Assembly (NCBI GenBank): GCA_902790375.1
Contig: CADARY010000032.1
Location: 1-51,025 of the forward strand
From: Oscillospiraceae bacterium
GTDB lineage: Bacteria; Bacillota; Clostridia; Oscillospirales; Oscillospiraceae
Length of the DNA: 51,025 bases
Reading direction: 5' to 3'
Below the pieces are notes generated by a model that was given only the letters and a program-made list of their open reading frames with translations, was not told the DNA's origin and did not search any database. A program made the position numbers and the translations under genes. Below are positions 17,681-26,241 of this stretch, one piece after another (position 1 is the stretch's first letter; each line of letters begins with the position of its first letter).

Positions 17681-17984
17681 GCTGCACTATTCCGCGAAAG
17701 CCCGCCGGGATCTGGACGCGATCTGGGACTTTTATCTTGACGAGTATCAGAACACAGATGCAGCCGAAAAGATCATTGACGCGATCATGGCGGACATTGA
17801 TCAGCTTGCGGATTTCCCGGAGCTGGGCCCGCCCCTTTCCTCCATCGCCGATGTGGAAACCGGGTATCGCTTCCTTGTCACCGGCGAGTATCTGAGCTTC
17901 TACCGCATGGAGGGGCAGGATATCTGCGTTGACAGGATTCTGTACGGACGCAGGGATTATATCAGCATCCTGATCGAGGATTGA
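17658..17984 (+). CDS. RelE/ParE-family toxin
   Basis: A 108-residue RelE/ParE-fold protein: LHYSAKARRDLDAIWDFYLDEY at the N-terminus, YRFLVTGEYLSFYRMEG and the C-terminal VDRILYGRRDYISIL, which holds the Arg and Tyr residues usual in the family. RelE members cut mRNA at the ribosome and ParE members poison gyrase; which applies here cannot be told. The start is GTG 17658, inside the antitoxin gene. Confidence 0.87.
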   Translation: MQEQRKAELHYSAKARRDLDAIWDFYLDEYQNTDAAEKIIDAIMADIDQLADFPELGPPLSSIADVETGYRFLVTGEYLSFYRMEGQDICVDRILYGRRDYISILIED

Positions 17985-18022
17985 AAAAACAGCCAGGAAT
18001 CCGTCCGGGACTCCTGGCTGTT
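17981..18022 (-). terminator. Terminator of the GntR/LacI-type regulator gene
   Basis: An 11-bp stem (17988-17998 with 18012-18022). Read on the minus strand it is followed by TTTTTTC. It may also end the toxin transcript. Confidence 0.75.
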
Positions 18023-19082
18023 ACCCGCTCTCGCGCTCGCGGAGCGTCCAGGGGAGCAGGGCGTCGTCAACATGGCGGGCGCGGATGCGATCGAGCAGCA
18101 TCCCGGCGGCAAGGCTGCCGAGCTCATGGCGCTCGTGGGCAAGCGAGGTGATGGACACCGGGCCCGCGGTGCAGTAATGGCTGTTGTCAAAGCTCACCAC
18201 CGCCACATCCTCCGGCACGCGCAGCCCCTCGGCCCGGAGGCAGTGAATCAGGGGGTAGGCGATCTCGTCGCTGTAGCAGACCACGGCGCTGCAGCCGGGC
18301 AGGCGACGCCGGATAAAGGCGTACATCCACTCGTCCCGCCCGGCGTTCAGGGCGTCGCGCTGGGCGGTGTCAAACCAGAAGACGCTGTCCTCCCGCACAT
18401 CGGCGCCCGCCTGCAGCAGGGCTGCGAGATAGCCCTCATAGCGCCCGTGGCCGCGCTGATCGTCGCTTTTCAGCACGGCGGCGATGTGCCGGTGCCCCTT
18501 GTCCAGCAGATACCGGGTCAGCATCCTTGCGCCGCCCGCGTCGTCGTCCCGCAGGCAGGGCGCTCCCGCCGGCACGGGCAGGGCGGCGTACAGCCATACC
18601 AGGGGAATGCGCAGCGCCTCGATGCGGGCGAGCACGTCCAGGTTCGGGCTCGGCAGGGCGCTCTTCGCCGCCTCCAGGAGGATGCCGGCGGGCGGCGCGG
18701 CGGCAAGGCGCTCGAGCGCGGCGCGCTCCGTCATGACCCGGCCGCCGGTGGCAATGGCCTCCATGGAAAAGCCCTGGGCGGAAAAGACGCGCTCCAGATC
18801 CCGCAGGAGCTGAGGGTAGAGATAGGTGTCGCGCGCGGCGGTCACGACCGCGATGCGCCTGCCCCGGGCCGGGCCGCCGGCGAGGTAGGTCCCGCTGCCG
18901 TGCATGCGCAGGATAAACCCCTCCTCCTCCAGCAGAGCTAGCGCGTGGCGCACGGTCTCACGGCTGCAGTGATAAGCCTCGCAGAGCGCAAGCTCCCCCG
19001 GGAGCCGGCTCTGCCCCTGCTGCTGCAGGGACAGGCAGAGCTGCTTCAGCTCTGCGGCAAGCTGTCTGTATCGGGCCGCCAT
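18021..19082 (-). CDS. GntR/LacI hybrid sugar-responsive repressor
   Basis: 353 residues. The N-terminal GntR winged helix (YRQLAAELKQLC, then LPGELALCEAYHCSRETVRHALALLEEEGFI) is joined to a LacI-type periplasmic-binding effector domain (DDDAGGARMLTRYLLDKGHRHIAAV and the VVSFDNS segment). This is the AraR layout. The start is ATG 19082, because an extended -10 promoter occupies the sequence that a longer frame would use. It is divergent from the YtfQRT-like importer and probably represses it until sugar binds. Confidence 0.85.
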   Translation of the reverse strand: MAARYRQLAAELKQLCLSLQQQGQSRLPGELALCEAYHCSRETVRHALALLEEEGFILRMHGSGTYLAGGPARGRRIAVVTAARDTYLYPQLLRDLERVFSAQGFSMEAIATGGRVMTERAALERLAAAPPAGILLEAAKSALPSPNLDVLARIEALRIPLVWLYAALPVPAGAPCLRDDDAGGARMLTRYLLDKGHRHIAAVLKSDDQRGHGRYEGYLAALLQAGADVREDSVFWFDTAQRDALNAGRDEWMYAFIRRRLPGCSAVVCYSDEIAYPLIHCLRAEGLRVPEDVAVVSFDNSHYCTAGPVSITSLAHERHELGSLAAGMLLDRIRARHVDDALLPWTLRERESG

Positions 19083-19113
19083 GGCGTCCACCGCCTTTCC
19101 TGATCGTATCGTC

Positions 19114-19122
19114 AGTATACCA
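19114..19122 (-). promoter_or_regulatory. Extended -10 promoter of the regulator gene
   Basis: On the minus strand, TGGTATACT (extended -10), about 32 bp before the ATG. The -35 region is poor, as allowed for extended -10 promoters. Confidence 0.5.
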
Positions 19123-19196
19123 CATCCCGGCCGCTTCCAACACATTTTTTCCGCACAACACGGCGCGGTTAAGGTTGGATTATCCATCCAGTTTTT

Positions 19197-19237
19197 TCAC
19201 ACACCCGTAAAAAAACAGACGGGCGTGTGATTTTTTT
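19197..19237 (+). terminator. Hairpin with U tract in the regulator-importer gap
   Basis: A 12-bp stem (19197-19208 with 19219-19230, one G-U pair) followed by seven T. No plus-strand gene precedes it, so it may block antisense reading from the left or end a short untranslated transcript. Confidence 0.65.
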
Positions 19238-19332
19238 GGCAATTTTCCAAGGCCGGGCAGGGGGGAGGAGACGGCCCGGATCGTAGGATTTTCAACCTCC
19301 GGCCCCGCGGGACTGAAAAAACCAAACATTTT

Positions 19333-19457
19333 TTCAAAGTTGTACGGAAACTTTTCAGTAAACGATAAAGTTGTATTTATTCGCTTTCACGATTTCGCTT
19401 TCGGGGGCCCCGAAACCCTTGACGCCAGGCGGCTTTCGTGGTTTCATAGGGTCAAGG
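19333..19457 (+). promoter_or_regulatory. Candidate promoter, operator and structured leader of the YtfQRT-like operon
   Basis: AAAGTT / AACTTT half-sites flank a -35-like TTGTAC (19340-19345), with GATAAA 18 nt further on. The leader then holds a perfect odd palindrome centred on 19407 (arms 19399-19406 and 19408-19415) and a 7-bp stem CCTTGAC/GTCAAGG (19417-19423, 19451-19457). The promoter choice is uncertain. Confidence 0.35.
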
Positions 19458-19499
19458 ACAGTAACGGTCCAAATATATGAAAAGTGAGGGAACATCATC

Positions 19500-20486
19500 A
19501 TGAAAAAACTGATTGCTGTTGCGCTTGTCATCGTAATGTGCCTGTCCCTGATGCCCGCAGCCTTCGCCGCGGACGACGTGATCAAGGTCGGCGTGGTCAA
19601 CAATCCGCCTTCCGAGTCCGGCTACCGCGAAGCCAACGTCAACGACTTCATCAATGTCTTCACCAAAGAAAACGGCTACGACGCCAGCTTCTTCTACAGC
19701 ATCAAGAACGATGAGCAGCTCAGCGCCGCCCGTCAGTTCATCACCGACGGCGTGGATTACCTGCTGATCTCCGCCGCCGAGACCACCGGCTGGGACGCCG
19801 TTCTGAAGGACGCCCAGGAAGCCGGCATCGGCGTATTCCTCTTCGACCGTATGATCGATTGCGATCCCGCCCTGTTTGAGGCCGCCGTTGTCTCCGACAT
19901 GGCCAAGGAAGGCGAGACCGCTGTCGGCTGGCTGCTCGATCAGAAGCTGGACGCCTACAACGTGATCCACATCCAGGGCGCCATGGGCAGCGACGCGCAG
20001 CTCGGCCGTACCGGCGCGCTCGACGAGCAGTTCGCCTCCGGCAAGATGACCAAGGTCGTGCAGCAGACCGCCACCTGGGACGAGGCCGAGGCCAAGAAGA
20101 TCGTGGAGTCCGTCATCAACTCCGGCGACGCCTTCAACGTCATCTATGCTGAGAACGACGGCATGGCCAAGGGCGCTGTCGCAGCGCTGGACGAGGCCGG
20201 CATCACCCACGGCGTGGACAAGGACGTCATCGTGATGGGCTTTGACTGCAACAAGTGGGCTCTGCGTGAGCTCCAGGCCGGCAACTGGAACTATGACGGC
20301 CAGTGCAGCCCCTTCCAGGCGCAGGTGATCAGCGATATGATCCATGTTCTCGAGGCCGGCGGCACCATCGAGGGCCTCAACGAGAGCAAGCAGGTCATCT
20401 CCGTTGAAAAGGGCTTTGACGCCCGCACGATCACCGAGGAGGATATCCTCACCTACGGTCTTGGCGAGGACGTCACCGTCGGCTGA
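19500..20486 (+). CDS. Sugar ABC importer binding protein (galactofuranose type)
   Basis: A 328-residue Peripla_BP_4 protein with RQFITDGVDYLLISAAETTGWD, the FDRMID segment and VIYAENDGMAKGA, matching the YtfQ-like group though more divergent than the sensory lipoprotein at 16361. It delivers sugar to the ATPase and two permeases encoded next. The signal peptide ends at a peptidase I site (AFA followed by ADD) and has no lipobox. A terminator follows the gene, again suggesting higher expression than the rest of the transporter. Confidence 0.88.
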   Translation: MKKLIAVALVIVMCLSLMPAAFAADDVIKVGVVNNPPSESGYREANVNDFINVFTKENGYDASFFYSIKNDEQLSAARQFITDGVDYLLISAAETTGWDAVLKDAQEAGIGVFLFDRMIDCDPALFEAAVVSDMAKEGETAVGWLLDQKLDAYNVIHIQGAMGSDAQLGRTGALDEQFASGKMTKVVQQTATWDEAEAKKIVESVINSGDAFNVIYAENDGMAKGAVAALDEAGITHGVDKDVIVMGFDCNKWALRELQAGNWNYDGQCSPFQAQVISDMIHVLEAGGTIEGLNESKQVISVEKGFDARTITEEDILTYGLGEDVTVG

Positions 20487-20522
20487 TTGCCCGGCGAAAG
20501 CCAATAGAAAAGAACAAAACAG

Positions 20523-20565
20523 CGCGGTGTGGCAGTGGAGTAATCCGCGGTCCACACCGCGTTTT
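20523..20565 (+). terminator. Intra-operon terminator after the binding-protein gene
   Basis: A 10-bp stem (20523-20532 with 20552-20561) then TTTTA. Same arrangement as after chvE. Confidence 0.75.
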
Positions 20566-20594
20566 ATCGAATGCAAAGCTGAGGAGATAAGCGG

Positions 20595-22109
20595 ATGAAA
20601 GAGGATATTGTTCTGACCATGCGCGGGATATGCAAGGTCTTCCCCGGGGTCATGGCGCTCAACGGCGTGGACTTCACCCTGCGCAAGGGCGAGATCCACG
20701 CGCTGATGGGGGAGAACGGCGCAGGGAAATCCACGCTGATCAAGGTGCTGACCGGGGTATACCCCAAGGACGCCGGCGAGATCCGCGTAGACGGCGTCGA
20801 CGAGGCGATCACGATCCGCTCGCCCCAGGAGGCGCAGAGCTACGGCATCAGCACCGTGTATCAGGAGATCAGCCTCTGCCCCAACCTCACGGTGGCGGAG
20901 AATATGTTCATCGGCCGCACCAGGGGCGGCACTGTCAACTGGAAGGCCATGGAGAAGCGGGCGGGAGAGCTGCTCGACTCTCTGGGCATCCCGGCCCGGC
21001 CGCGCCAGCAGCTGTCGAACTGCTCCCTTGCGGTGCAGCAGATGGTCGCCATCGCCCGCGCGGTGGATACCGAGTGCAAGGTTTTGATCCTGGACGAGCC
21101 GACCTCCTCCCTGGACGACAAGGAGGTGGAGATGCTCTTCCGCCTGATGCGGGATCTGAAGGCACGCGGCGTCGGCATCATCTTTGTCACCCACTTCCTG
21201 GAGCAGGTCTACGAGGTCAGCGACCGCATCACGGTTTTGCGAAACGGGGAGCTGGTGGGCGAGTATGAGGTGGAGAAGCTGCCGCAGGTGCAGCTTGTGG
21301 CCATGATGATCGGCAGGGAGCTGGAAAACCTGTCGGTGATCAGGAAGGAGAATCCGGCCGGCGCAGCGAAAAAAGAGGTGCGCTATGAGGCCAGGCAGCT
21401 CTCAAGCACCGAAAGCCGCCCCTTCGATTTCTACATCGGAAAGGGCGAGGTCAACGGCTTTACGGGCCTTCTCGGCTCCGGGCGCAGCGAGAGCGTGCGC
21501 GCCATCTTCGGGGCCGACCCCGTCACCGGCGGCGAGGTGAAGATGGAGGGGAAAAAGGCCCGCATCACAAAGCCCCTGGACGCCATGAAAAACGGCATCG
21601 GCTATCTGCCGGAGGATCGCAAGCGCGACGGCATCATCGCCGATCTCTCCGTGCGCGACAACATCATCCTGGCCCTGCAGGTCCTGCGGGGCATGGGACA
21701 TCCGATCTCACGGGCGAAGGCAGAGGCCTTTGCCGACGAGTATATCAAGGCGCTGGGCATCAAGACCGCCTCGACCGATACCCCCATCGGCTCTCTCTCC
21801 GGCGGCAACCAGCAGAAGGTGATCCTGGCCCGGTGGCTGCTCACCCATCCGAAGTACCTGATCCTGGACGAGCCGACCCGCGGCATCGACGTCGGCACCA
21901 AGACCGAGATCCAGAAGCTGGTGCTGAAGCTTGCCGAGGAGGGCATGAGCGTCACCTTCATCTCCTCGGAGATCGAGGAGATGCTGCGCACCTGCTCACG
22001 GCTCATCGTCATGCGCGACCGGAACATTGTCGGCGAGCTCACGGGGGATGAGCTCACCCAGAGCCATGTCATGCATACCATCGCGGGAGGAGGCGGCGAC
22101 AGTGAATAA
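20595..22109 (+). CDS. ytfR: Sugar ABC importer ATPase (YtfR type)
   Basis: A 504-residue double ABC ATPase. The first domain has [14 protein letters not shown], the Q-loop YQEISLCP and Walker [11 protein letters not shown]. The second has the degenerate P-loop GLLGSGRSES, signature SLSGGNQQK and Walker [12 protein letters not shown]. It drives import with the two permeases that follow. Both are needed, as in the E. coli galactofuranose system, unlike the single-permease MmsAB system earlier in the window. Confidence 0.9.
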   Translation: MKEDIVLTMRGICKVFPGVMALNGVDFTLRKGEIHALMGENGAGKSTLIKVLTGVYPKDAGEIRVDGVDEAITIRSPQEAQSYGISTVYQEISLCPNLTVAENMFIGRTRGGTVNWKAMEKRAGELLDSLGIPARPRQQLSNCSLAVQQMVAIARAVDTECKVLILDEPTSSLDDKEVEMLFRLMRDLKARGVGIIFVTHFLEQVYEVSDRITVLRNGELVGEYEVEKLPQVQLVAMMIGRELENLSVIRKENPAGAAKKEVRYEARQLSSTESRPFDFYIGKGEVNGFTGLLGSGRSESVRAIFGADPVTGGEVKMEGKKARITKPLDAMKNGIGYLPEDRKRDGIIADLSVRDNIILALQVLRGMGHPISRAKAEAFADEYIKALGIKTASTDTPIGSLSGGNQQKVILARWLLTHPKYLILDEPTRGIDVGTKTEIQKLVLKLAEEGMSVTFISSEIEEMLRTCSRLIVMRDRNIVGELTGDELTQSHVMHTIAGGGGDSE

Positions 22110-23187
22110 CAGAAAAAGAAAGGCAGGGGGCCTGTCGAAGTATTCGCAGCTTCTGGTCCCGCTGATCGCCATTCTGGTGCTCGTGATCTTCAACCTCATC
22201 CGGGATCCCGGCTTCTTCTCCGTGGGTCTGACCACCAACAACAACGGCGACCCTGTCCTGCAGGGCAACCTCATCTCCATCCTCAACGGCGCTTCCGAGC
22301 TTGTGATCCTCTCCATGGGCATGACGCTCGTGACGGCGGCCTGCGGCGGACAGGATATCTCCGTCGGCGCCCTCGCGGCCATCGCGGGCAGCGTCTTTGT
22401 CAAGGTGCTCAAGAGCGGCGGCGGCAGCATCAGCCCGCTGCTGGTGCTGGGGGGCTTTCTGATGTGCTGCGCCGTGGCGATGGTCTTCGGGGCCTTCAAC
22501 GGCAGCCTCGTCGCCTTCTTTAATATCCAGCCGATGATCGCAACGCTCATCCTCTTTACCTGCGGGCGCAGCATCGCCTACTGGATCAACGGCGGCGCGA
22601 CGCCCACCGTCTCCAGCCCCATCATCAACGCCGTCGGCAGCTTCATCCCCGGCATACCCATTCCGACGCCGATCCTGATCGTGCTGCTGATGGGCGGCCT
22701 CTTCGCGCTGCTCTTCCGCTTCACAACGCTCGGCCTGTATATCCAGGCGGTCGGCATCAACCAGAGCGCAGCCCGGCTCAACGGCATCAACGCCGTCGGC
22801 ATCAAGCTCCTGTCCTTCGTCATTCTCGGCGTCTGCTGCGCGGTCGCCGGCATGATCGGGGTGAGCCGCCTCGGGCTCATCAACCACGAAACCCTGCTCA
22901 TCAACATTGAGATGGACGCCATCCTCGCCGTGGCCATCGGCGGCAACAACCTCGGCGGCGGCAAATTCAAGATGATCGGCTCGGTCCTCGGCGCCTATGC
23001 CATCCAGGCCCTGACCATCACGCTCTACGCCATGAAGGTCCCCTCCACCGACGTCAAGGCCTATAAGGCTGTGGTCATCGTGCTGCTCGTGGTCATGGGC
23101 TCCCCCGTGGTGAAGGAGGCGGCCGACCGCTTCACGAAGCGCATCCGCGCTGCCCGCAGATCCGACACAGGGAAGGAGGCGGCTTAA
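22102..23187 (+). CDS. ytfT: Sugar ABC importer permease 1 (YtfT type)
   Basis: 361 residues, multi-pass, with GGQDISVGALAAIAG (the CUT2 permease signature, with QD in place of the usual ID), IQPMIATLILFTCGR and MDAILAVAIGGNNLGGGKF. The start is placed at GTG 22102, overlapping the ATPase stop by 8 nt and preceded by GGAGGAGG. A longer open frame to 22027 lies fully inside the ATPase gene and is not credible. Confidence 0.88.
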   Translation: MNNRKRKAGGLSKYSQLLVPLIAILVLVIFNLIRDPGFFSVGLTTNNNGDPVLQGNLISILNGASELVILSMGMTLVTAACGGQDISVGALAAIAGSVFVKVLKSGGGSISPLLVLGGFLMCCAVAMVFGAFNGSLVAFFNIQPMIATLILFTCGRSIAYWINGGATPTVSSPIINAVGSFIPGIPIPTPILIVLLMGGLFALLFRFTTLGLYIQAVGINQSAARLNGINAVGIKLLSFVILGVCCAVAGMIGVSRLGLINHETLLINIEMDAILAVAIGGNNLGGGKFKMIGSVLGAYAIQALTITLYAMKVPSTDVKAYKAVVIVLLVVMGSPVVKEAADRFTKRIRAARRSDTGKEAA

Positions 23188-23190
23188 GCC

Positions 23191-24264
23191 ATGGAAGAAA
23201 AGGGAAAGCTCCGCAGAGAACCGATCACGGATACGCAGCTTCTCATGACCATCACCGTCTGCATCTTTGTGGGCATGTACATCCTTGCGATCCTGATCTG
23301 GGGCGGCGGCTTCAAAAAGCCGCAGATGCTCTTTGACATGCTCAACGACAACGCCTACCTCATTATCATCTCCTGCGGCCTGACCATCGTCATGATCACC
23401 GGCAGCATTGATATCTCCGTCGGCGGTGTGACGGCGCTGGTCGCCATGGTGGGCGTCATGATCCTGAACGGTAACCTCACGCTCTTTAACGGCCTCATTG
23501 CCGCGCTCGGCCTGGGGGAGGGGGCGCGCATCGCCTTCGCGCTGCTCATGAGCCTGCTCATCGGCCTGGCCTTCGGGCTTGTGCAGGGCTATCTGATCGC
23601 CCATCTCGAGATCCAGCCCTTTATCATCACGCTCGCCGGCATGTTCTTTGCCCGCGGCATGATCACCATCATCAGCGTTGACCCGCAGAAGGGCCCGCAG
23701 GATCTGATGGACATTCTTCAGAAGCGCATCGAGATGGCCTGGCTCGGCTCGCCCAACAAAAAAGGCGTGATGATCCCGGCCCGCATGGAGATCGGCGTCG
23801 TGATCGCGCTTGTGATCGTGGTGCTCGTATACCTGCTGCTGCGCAGGACGAAGCTCGGCCGCAGCTTCTACGCCGTGGGCGGCAACCGCCAGAGCGCGCT
23901 GATGCTGGGCGTGAACGTGCGCCAGTCCCGCTTCATGGCGCACCTGCTGTGCGGGCTTCTGAGCGGCATCGCGGGCTTTGTGTTCATGATGCACACCGGC
24001 GCCGGCAACGCGACGAACGCCACCGCGGCGGAGATGAACGCCATTGCCTCCTCCATCATCGGCGGCACGCTCCTGACCGGCGGCGTCGGCAATGTGATCG
24101 GCACCTTCTTCGGGGTCCTGACGCTCAGCACCATCAAGTCCATCGTCACGACCTCCGGCCTGCGCGACCCCTGGTGGCAGAGCATTACCACCGGCGCCAT
24201 GCTGTGCTTCTTCATCCTGCTGCAGAGCGTGGTGCTGATGCGCAAGAACAAGAGGAAAAAGTGA
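23191..24264 (+). CDS. yjfF: Sugar ABC importer permease 2 (YjfF type)
   Basis: 357 residues, multi-pass, with the signature GSIDISVGGVTAL, IQPFIITLAGMFFARGM and MNAIASSIIGGTLLTGGVG. It forms the membrane channel together with the preceding permease. AAGGAGG lies 9-12 nt before the ATG, and only 3 nt separate it from the previous gene. It is the last gene of the operon, followed by a strong terminator. Confidence 0.9.
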   Translation: MEEKGKLRREPITDTQLLMTITVCIFVGMYILAILIWGGGFKKPQMLFDMLNDNAYLIIISCGLTIVMITGSIDISVGGVTALVAMVGVMILNGNLTLFNGLIAALGLGEGARIAFALLMSLLIGLAFGLVQGYLIAHLEIQPFIITLAGMFFARGMITIISVDPQKGPQDLMDILQKRIEMAWLGSPNKKGVMIPARMEIGVVIALVIVVLVYLLLRRTKLGRSFYAVGGNRQSALMLGVNVRQSRFMAHLLCGLLSGIAGFVFMMHTGAGNATNATAAEMNAIASSIIGGTLLTGGVGNVIGTFFGVLTLSTIKSIVTTSGLRDPWWQSITTGAMLCFFILLQSVVLMRKNKRKK

Positions 24265-24307
24265 GCCGGCTGCGCCTTGGCAGGCGTGCGTTCAGTTGAA
24301 AAAACGA

Positions 24308-24346
24308 AAAGGCGACACCGCATGATATCGTGCGGTGTCGCCTTTA
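24308..24346 (+). terminator. Terminator of the YtfQRT-like operon
   Basis: A perfect 15-bp stem (24308-24322 with 24331-24345), 8-nt loop, A-rich before and TTT after. Confidence 0.8.
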
Positions 24347-24372
24347 TCGCGGTATCCCCGTTCGCGCGTTGC

Positions 24373-24411
24373 CTTTTCCATAAAACACAGTGTTTTATGG
24401 AAAAATAGTAT
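24373..24411 (-). repeat. Short single-hairpin relative of the 192-bp palindromic element
   Basis: Read on the minus strand it begins ATACTATTTTTCC and forms a 14-bp stem (24374-24387 with 24391-24404). The start matches the ATACTATTCTTC terminus of the element at 11898 and also has an AAAAC/GTTTT arm. It could serve as the terminator of nothing obvious; no gene points into it closely. Confidence 0.4.
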
Positions 24412-24459
24412 CAGAGAGCGGGACTTTTGCTGTTCCCCCCGCGTCCGCAGGGCGGCGGC

Positions 24460-24720
24460 CTACTCCTCCAGCGCCCCGATTTTGCGCAGCTCTGCCAGCG
24501 CTTTTTCCACGTCGGCGGCTATCACGGCCTCCGGCGCGTCAAAACGGGCGCACAGGGCCCTGACGATCCCGGCCTCGTCCGTGTCTGTTTTTAAAAGCTC
24601 CAGAATGGCGCCCAGGGTTTTGTTGCCCCGCACAAGCCCGGCAAAATCCGCGTTGCCCGTCGGAACAAGCAGACTGTCGCGGCGACTGTTGTAGGTGATG
24701 AATTTACTGCTCAGCTTCAT
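24460..24720 (-). CDS. PqqD-family protein (RiPP-recognition-element fold)
   Basis: An 86-residue PqqD-like protein: MKLSSKFITYNSRRDSLLVP, GLVRGNKTLGAILELLK and the C-terminal DVEKALAELRKIGALEE. PqqD-type domains bind leader peptides of ribosomal peptides for radical SAM enzymes, but stand-alone copies also occur in surface-polysaccharide loci with no known peptide. No precursor or radical SAM gene is visible here. It is the last gene of a four-gene minus-strand cassette. Confidence 0.8.
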   Translation of the reverse strand: MKLSSKFITYNSRRDSLLVPTGNADFAGLVRGNKTLGAILELLKTDTDEAGIVRALCARFDAPEAVIAADVEKALAELRKIGALEE

Positions 24721-24754
24721 GCGCGCATCCCTCTCTCGCTGTCTTCGTCAAGGC

Positions 24755-25546
24755 TCAGATCAGCCGTTTGCCCTTGCGGCGAAATTCCCTCGCCTGCTCC
24801 ACGGTGGGCCAGGTGAAGTAGCTGCCCTTTTCTGTTTCGTTCCTTCTTCTCTCCACGGTGCCGGCGGCAATGTCCTCCAGCGCGCGCACCATCAGCTCTC
24901 CGCCGAGGGCCTTGGTCTTCTTCATAAGGCGGAACATGCTCCGGCAGTCGGAGATGTCCACGCTGCCCTGCTCGAGTATGTCCCCGTCGTCGAGCTTCGC
25001 GCTCATGAAGTGGACGGTGGCGCCGCCCAGCTTCTCGTCGTTATACAGGTACCAGAAGGAGGGCAGGCAGCCCCGGTAATCCGGCAGCAGCGCCCCGTGC
25101 ACGTTGATGACGCCGTACTTCGGCACGCTGAGAAGCTCGGGCTTGATGATCTGCGGAGCGGAGTAGGAGATGATGAGATCGGGAGCAAGCTCCCGGACAT
25201 GCCGCACAAAGGCGGGGTCGTTGCTGTCGGTGATGACGCGGTGGGGCACGCCGTTTTTCCTTGCCGCGTCCGCGACCGAGCAGTGCCCGTGAAACAGCCG
25301 GTAGCCGGCAAGGCGGTCCATGATCCTCTCCGCCTCGCGCCCCACGGTGACAACGCCCATCTTCGCGCACTGCAGGGGCCCGAACCATTTGAGGTAATCC
25401 GAGAGGCGGTTTTCCAGCGCGGACTTGCAGTTGACCTCCACGATCTCGAGCACTTCACAGACCTCTGCCGCCCGGTCGATGTTCTTCGGGATGAAGAAAC
25501 GGTCGGCCTGGGTCATGACGATGACTCTCAGCTTGTTGTCCGGCAT
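24755..25546 (-). CDS. Sugar N-formyltransferase family protein
   Basis: 263 residues with the formyl_trans_N core: GVINVHGALLPDYRG supplies the conserved Asn and His, and GGATVHFMSAKLDDGDIL supplies the conserved Asp of the formyl-transfer triad. Such enzymes move a formyl group from N10-formyltetrahydrofolate to a sugar amine (ArnA/WbtJ type) or a similar amine. The start is ATG 25546 with AGGAGGTGG upstream, overlapping the sugar transferase gene by 19 nt. The context with a deacetylase and a phosphoglycosyl transferase argues for an amino sugar substrate rather than tRNA. Confidence 0.82.
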   Translation of the reverse strand: MPDNKLRVIVMTQADRFFIPKNIDRAAEVCEVLEIVEVNCKSALENRLSDYLKWFGPLQCAKMGVVTVGREAERIMDRLAGYRLFHGHCSVADAARKNGVPHRVITDSNDPAFVRHVRELAPDLIISYSAPQIIKPELLSVPKYGVINVHGALLPDYRGCLPSFWYLYNDEKLGGATVHFMSAKLDDGDILEQGSVDISDCRSMFRLMKKTKALGGELMVRALEDIAAGTVERRRNETEKGSYFTWPTVEQAREFRRKGKRLI

Positions 25547-26220
25547 TTGCCCACCTCCTGTTTCCGGTGCTCCTCCGCCCAGCGCAGGAGTGTGGCGAAG
25601 AGCTTTTCGGGCCTGCGCCCGAGTATGTGGGAGACGATGCAGATCACCGTCCACCAGATCATTTTCAGGTCAAAGCCGATGCCGCGCTTGTCGAGGTACA
25701 CCAGATCCAGCTCCAGCCGGATCGGCAGCACATCGCGCATATAGTCCTCCTGATCCTCCACCAGATCCCCGTAGAGGTAGTCATACAGGGCGGAGGGCCC
25801 GGTCAGACCGGACTGCACATCGGCCGTGCGGGCAAAGCGGCCGCCGCGGGTGAGCTGCACCTGCTCCACGGAGGCGGGGCGGGGGCCCACGATGCTCATA
25901 TCGCCGATCAGGATGTTCACAAGCTGCGGCAGCTCGTCGATCTTCAGGGCGCGGATGAAGCGCCCGAAGGGGAAGATCCGGTCCTCCTCGCCGCGGAACA
26001 CAGACTCGTTTGCCTTGCCCTGGCGCATGGAGCGGAACTTGAGCATGTTGAAGACCCGGTCATTTTTGGTGGTGCGCCGGGCGATGTAAAAGACGGGGCC
26101 GGGATCGGAGAGCTCGATGCCGATCGCCGTAAGCAGCCACAGCGGCGCGCTTACGATCAGGCCCGCCAGGGAACAGCCAATGTCAAACAGGCGCTTTACG
26201 AAAAGATAAAAAACGTGCAT
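25528..26220 (-). CDS. Phosphoglycosyl transferase (bacterial sugar transferase)
   Basis: A 230-residue monotopic PGT: an N-terminal re-entrant hydrophobic segment (KRLFDIGCSLAGLIVSAPLWLL), then the catalytic core with KFRSM, IDELPQLVNILIGDMSIVGPRP. It transfers a sugar-1-phosphate from a nucleotide sugar to undecaprenyl phosphate on the inner membrane face, starting a glycan. It lacks the extra membrane helices of WbaP-type enzymes. No glycosyltransferases for chain growth are adjacent. Confidence 0.88.
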   Translation of the reverse strand: MHVFYLFVKRLFDIGCSLAGLIVSAPLWLLTAIGIELSDPGPVFYIARRTTKNDRVFNMLKFRSMRQGKANESVFRGEEDRIFPFGRFIRALKIDELPQLVNILIGDMSIVGPRPASVEQVQLTRGGRFARTADVQSGLTGPSALYDYLYGDLVEDQEDYMRDVLPIRLELDLVYLDKRGIGFDLKMIWWTVICIVSHILGRRPEKLFATLLRWAEEHRKQEVGKCRTTS

Positions 26221-26241
26221 ATCACATCACCTCAGCGCCCG

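Noticed and set aside
24460-24720. Ribosomal-peptide (RiPP) cluster around the PqqD-like gene
   Set aside because: No radical SAM, protease or short precursor gene was found within several kilobases; neighbours are sugar-modifying enzymes.
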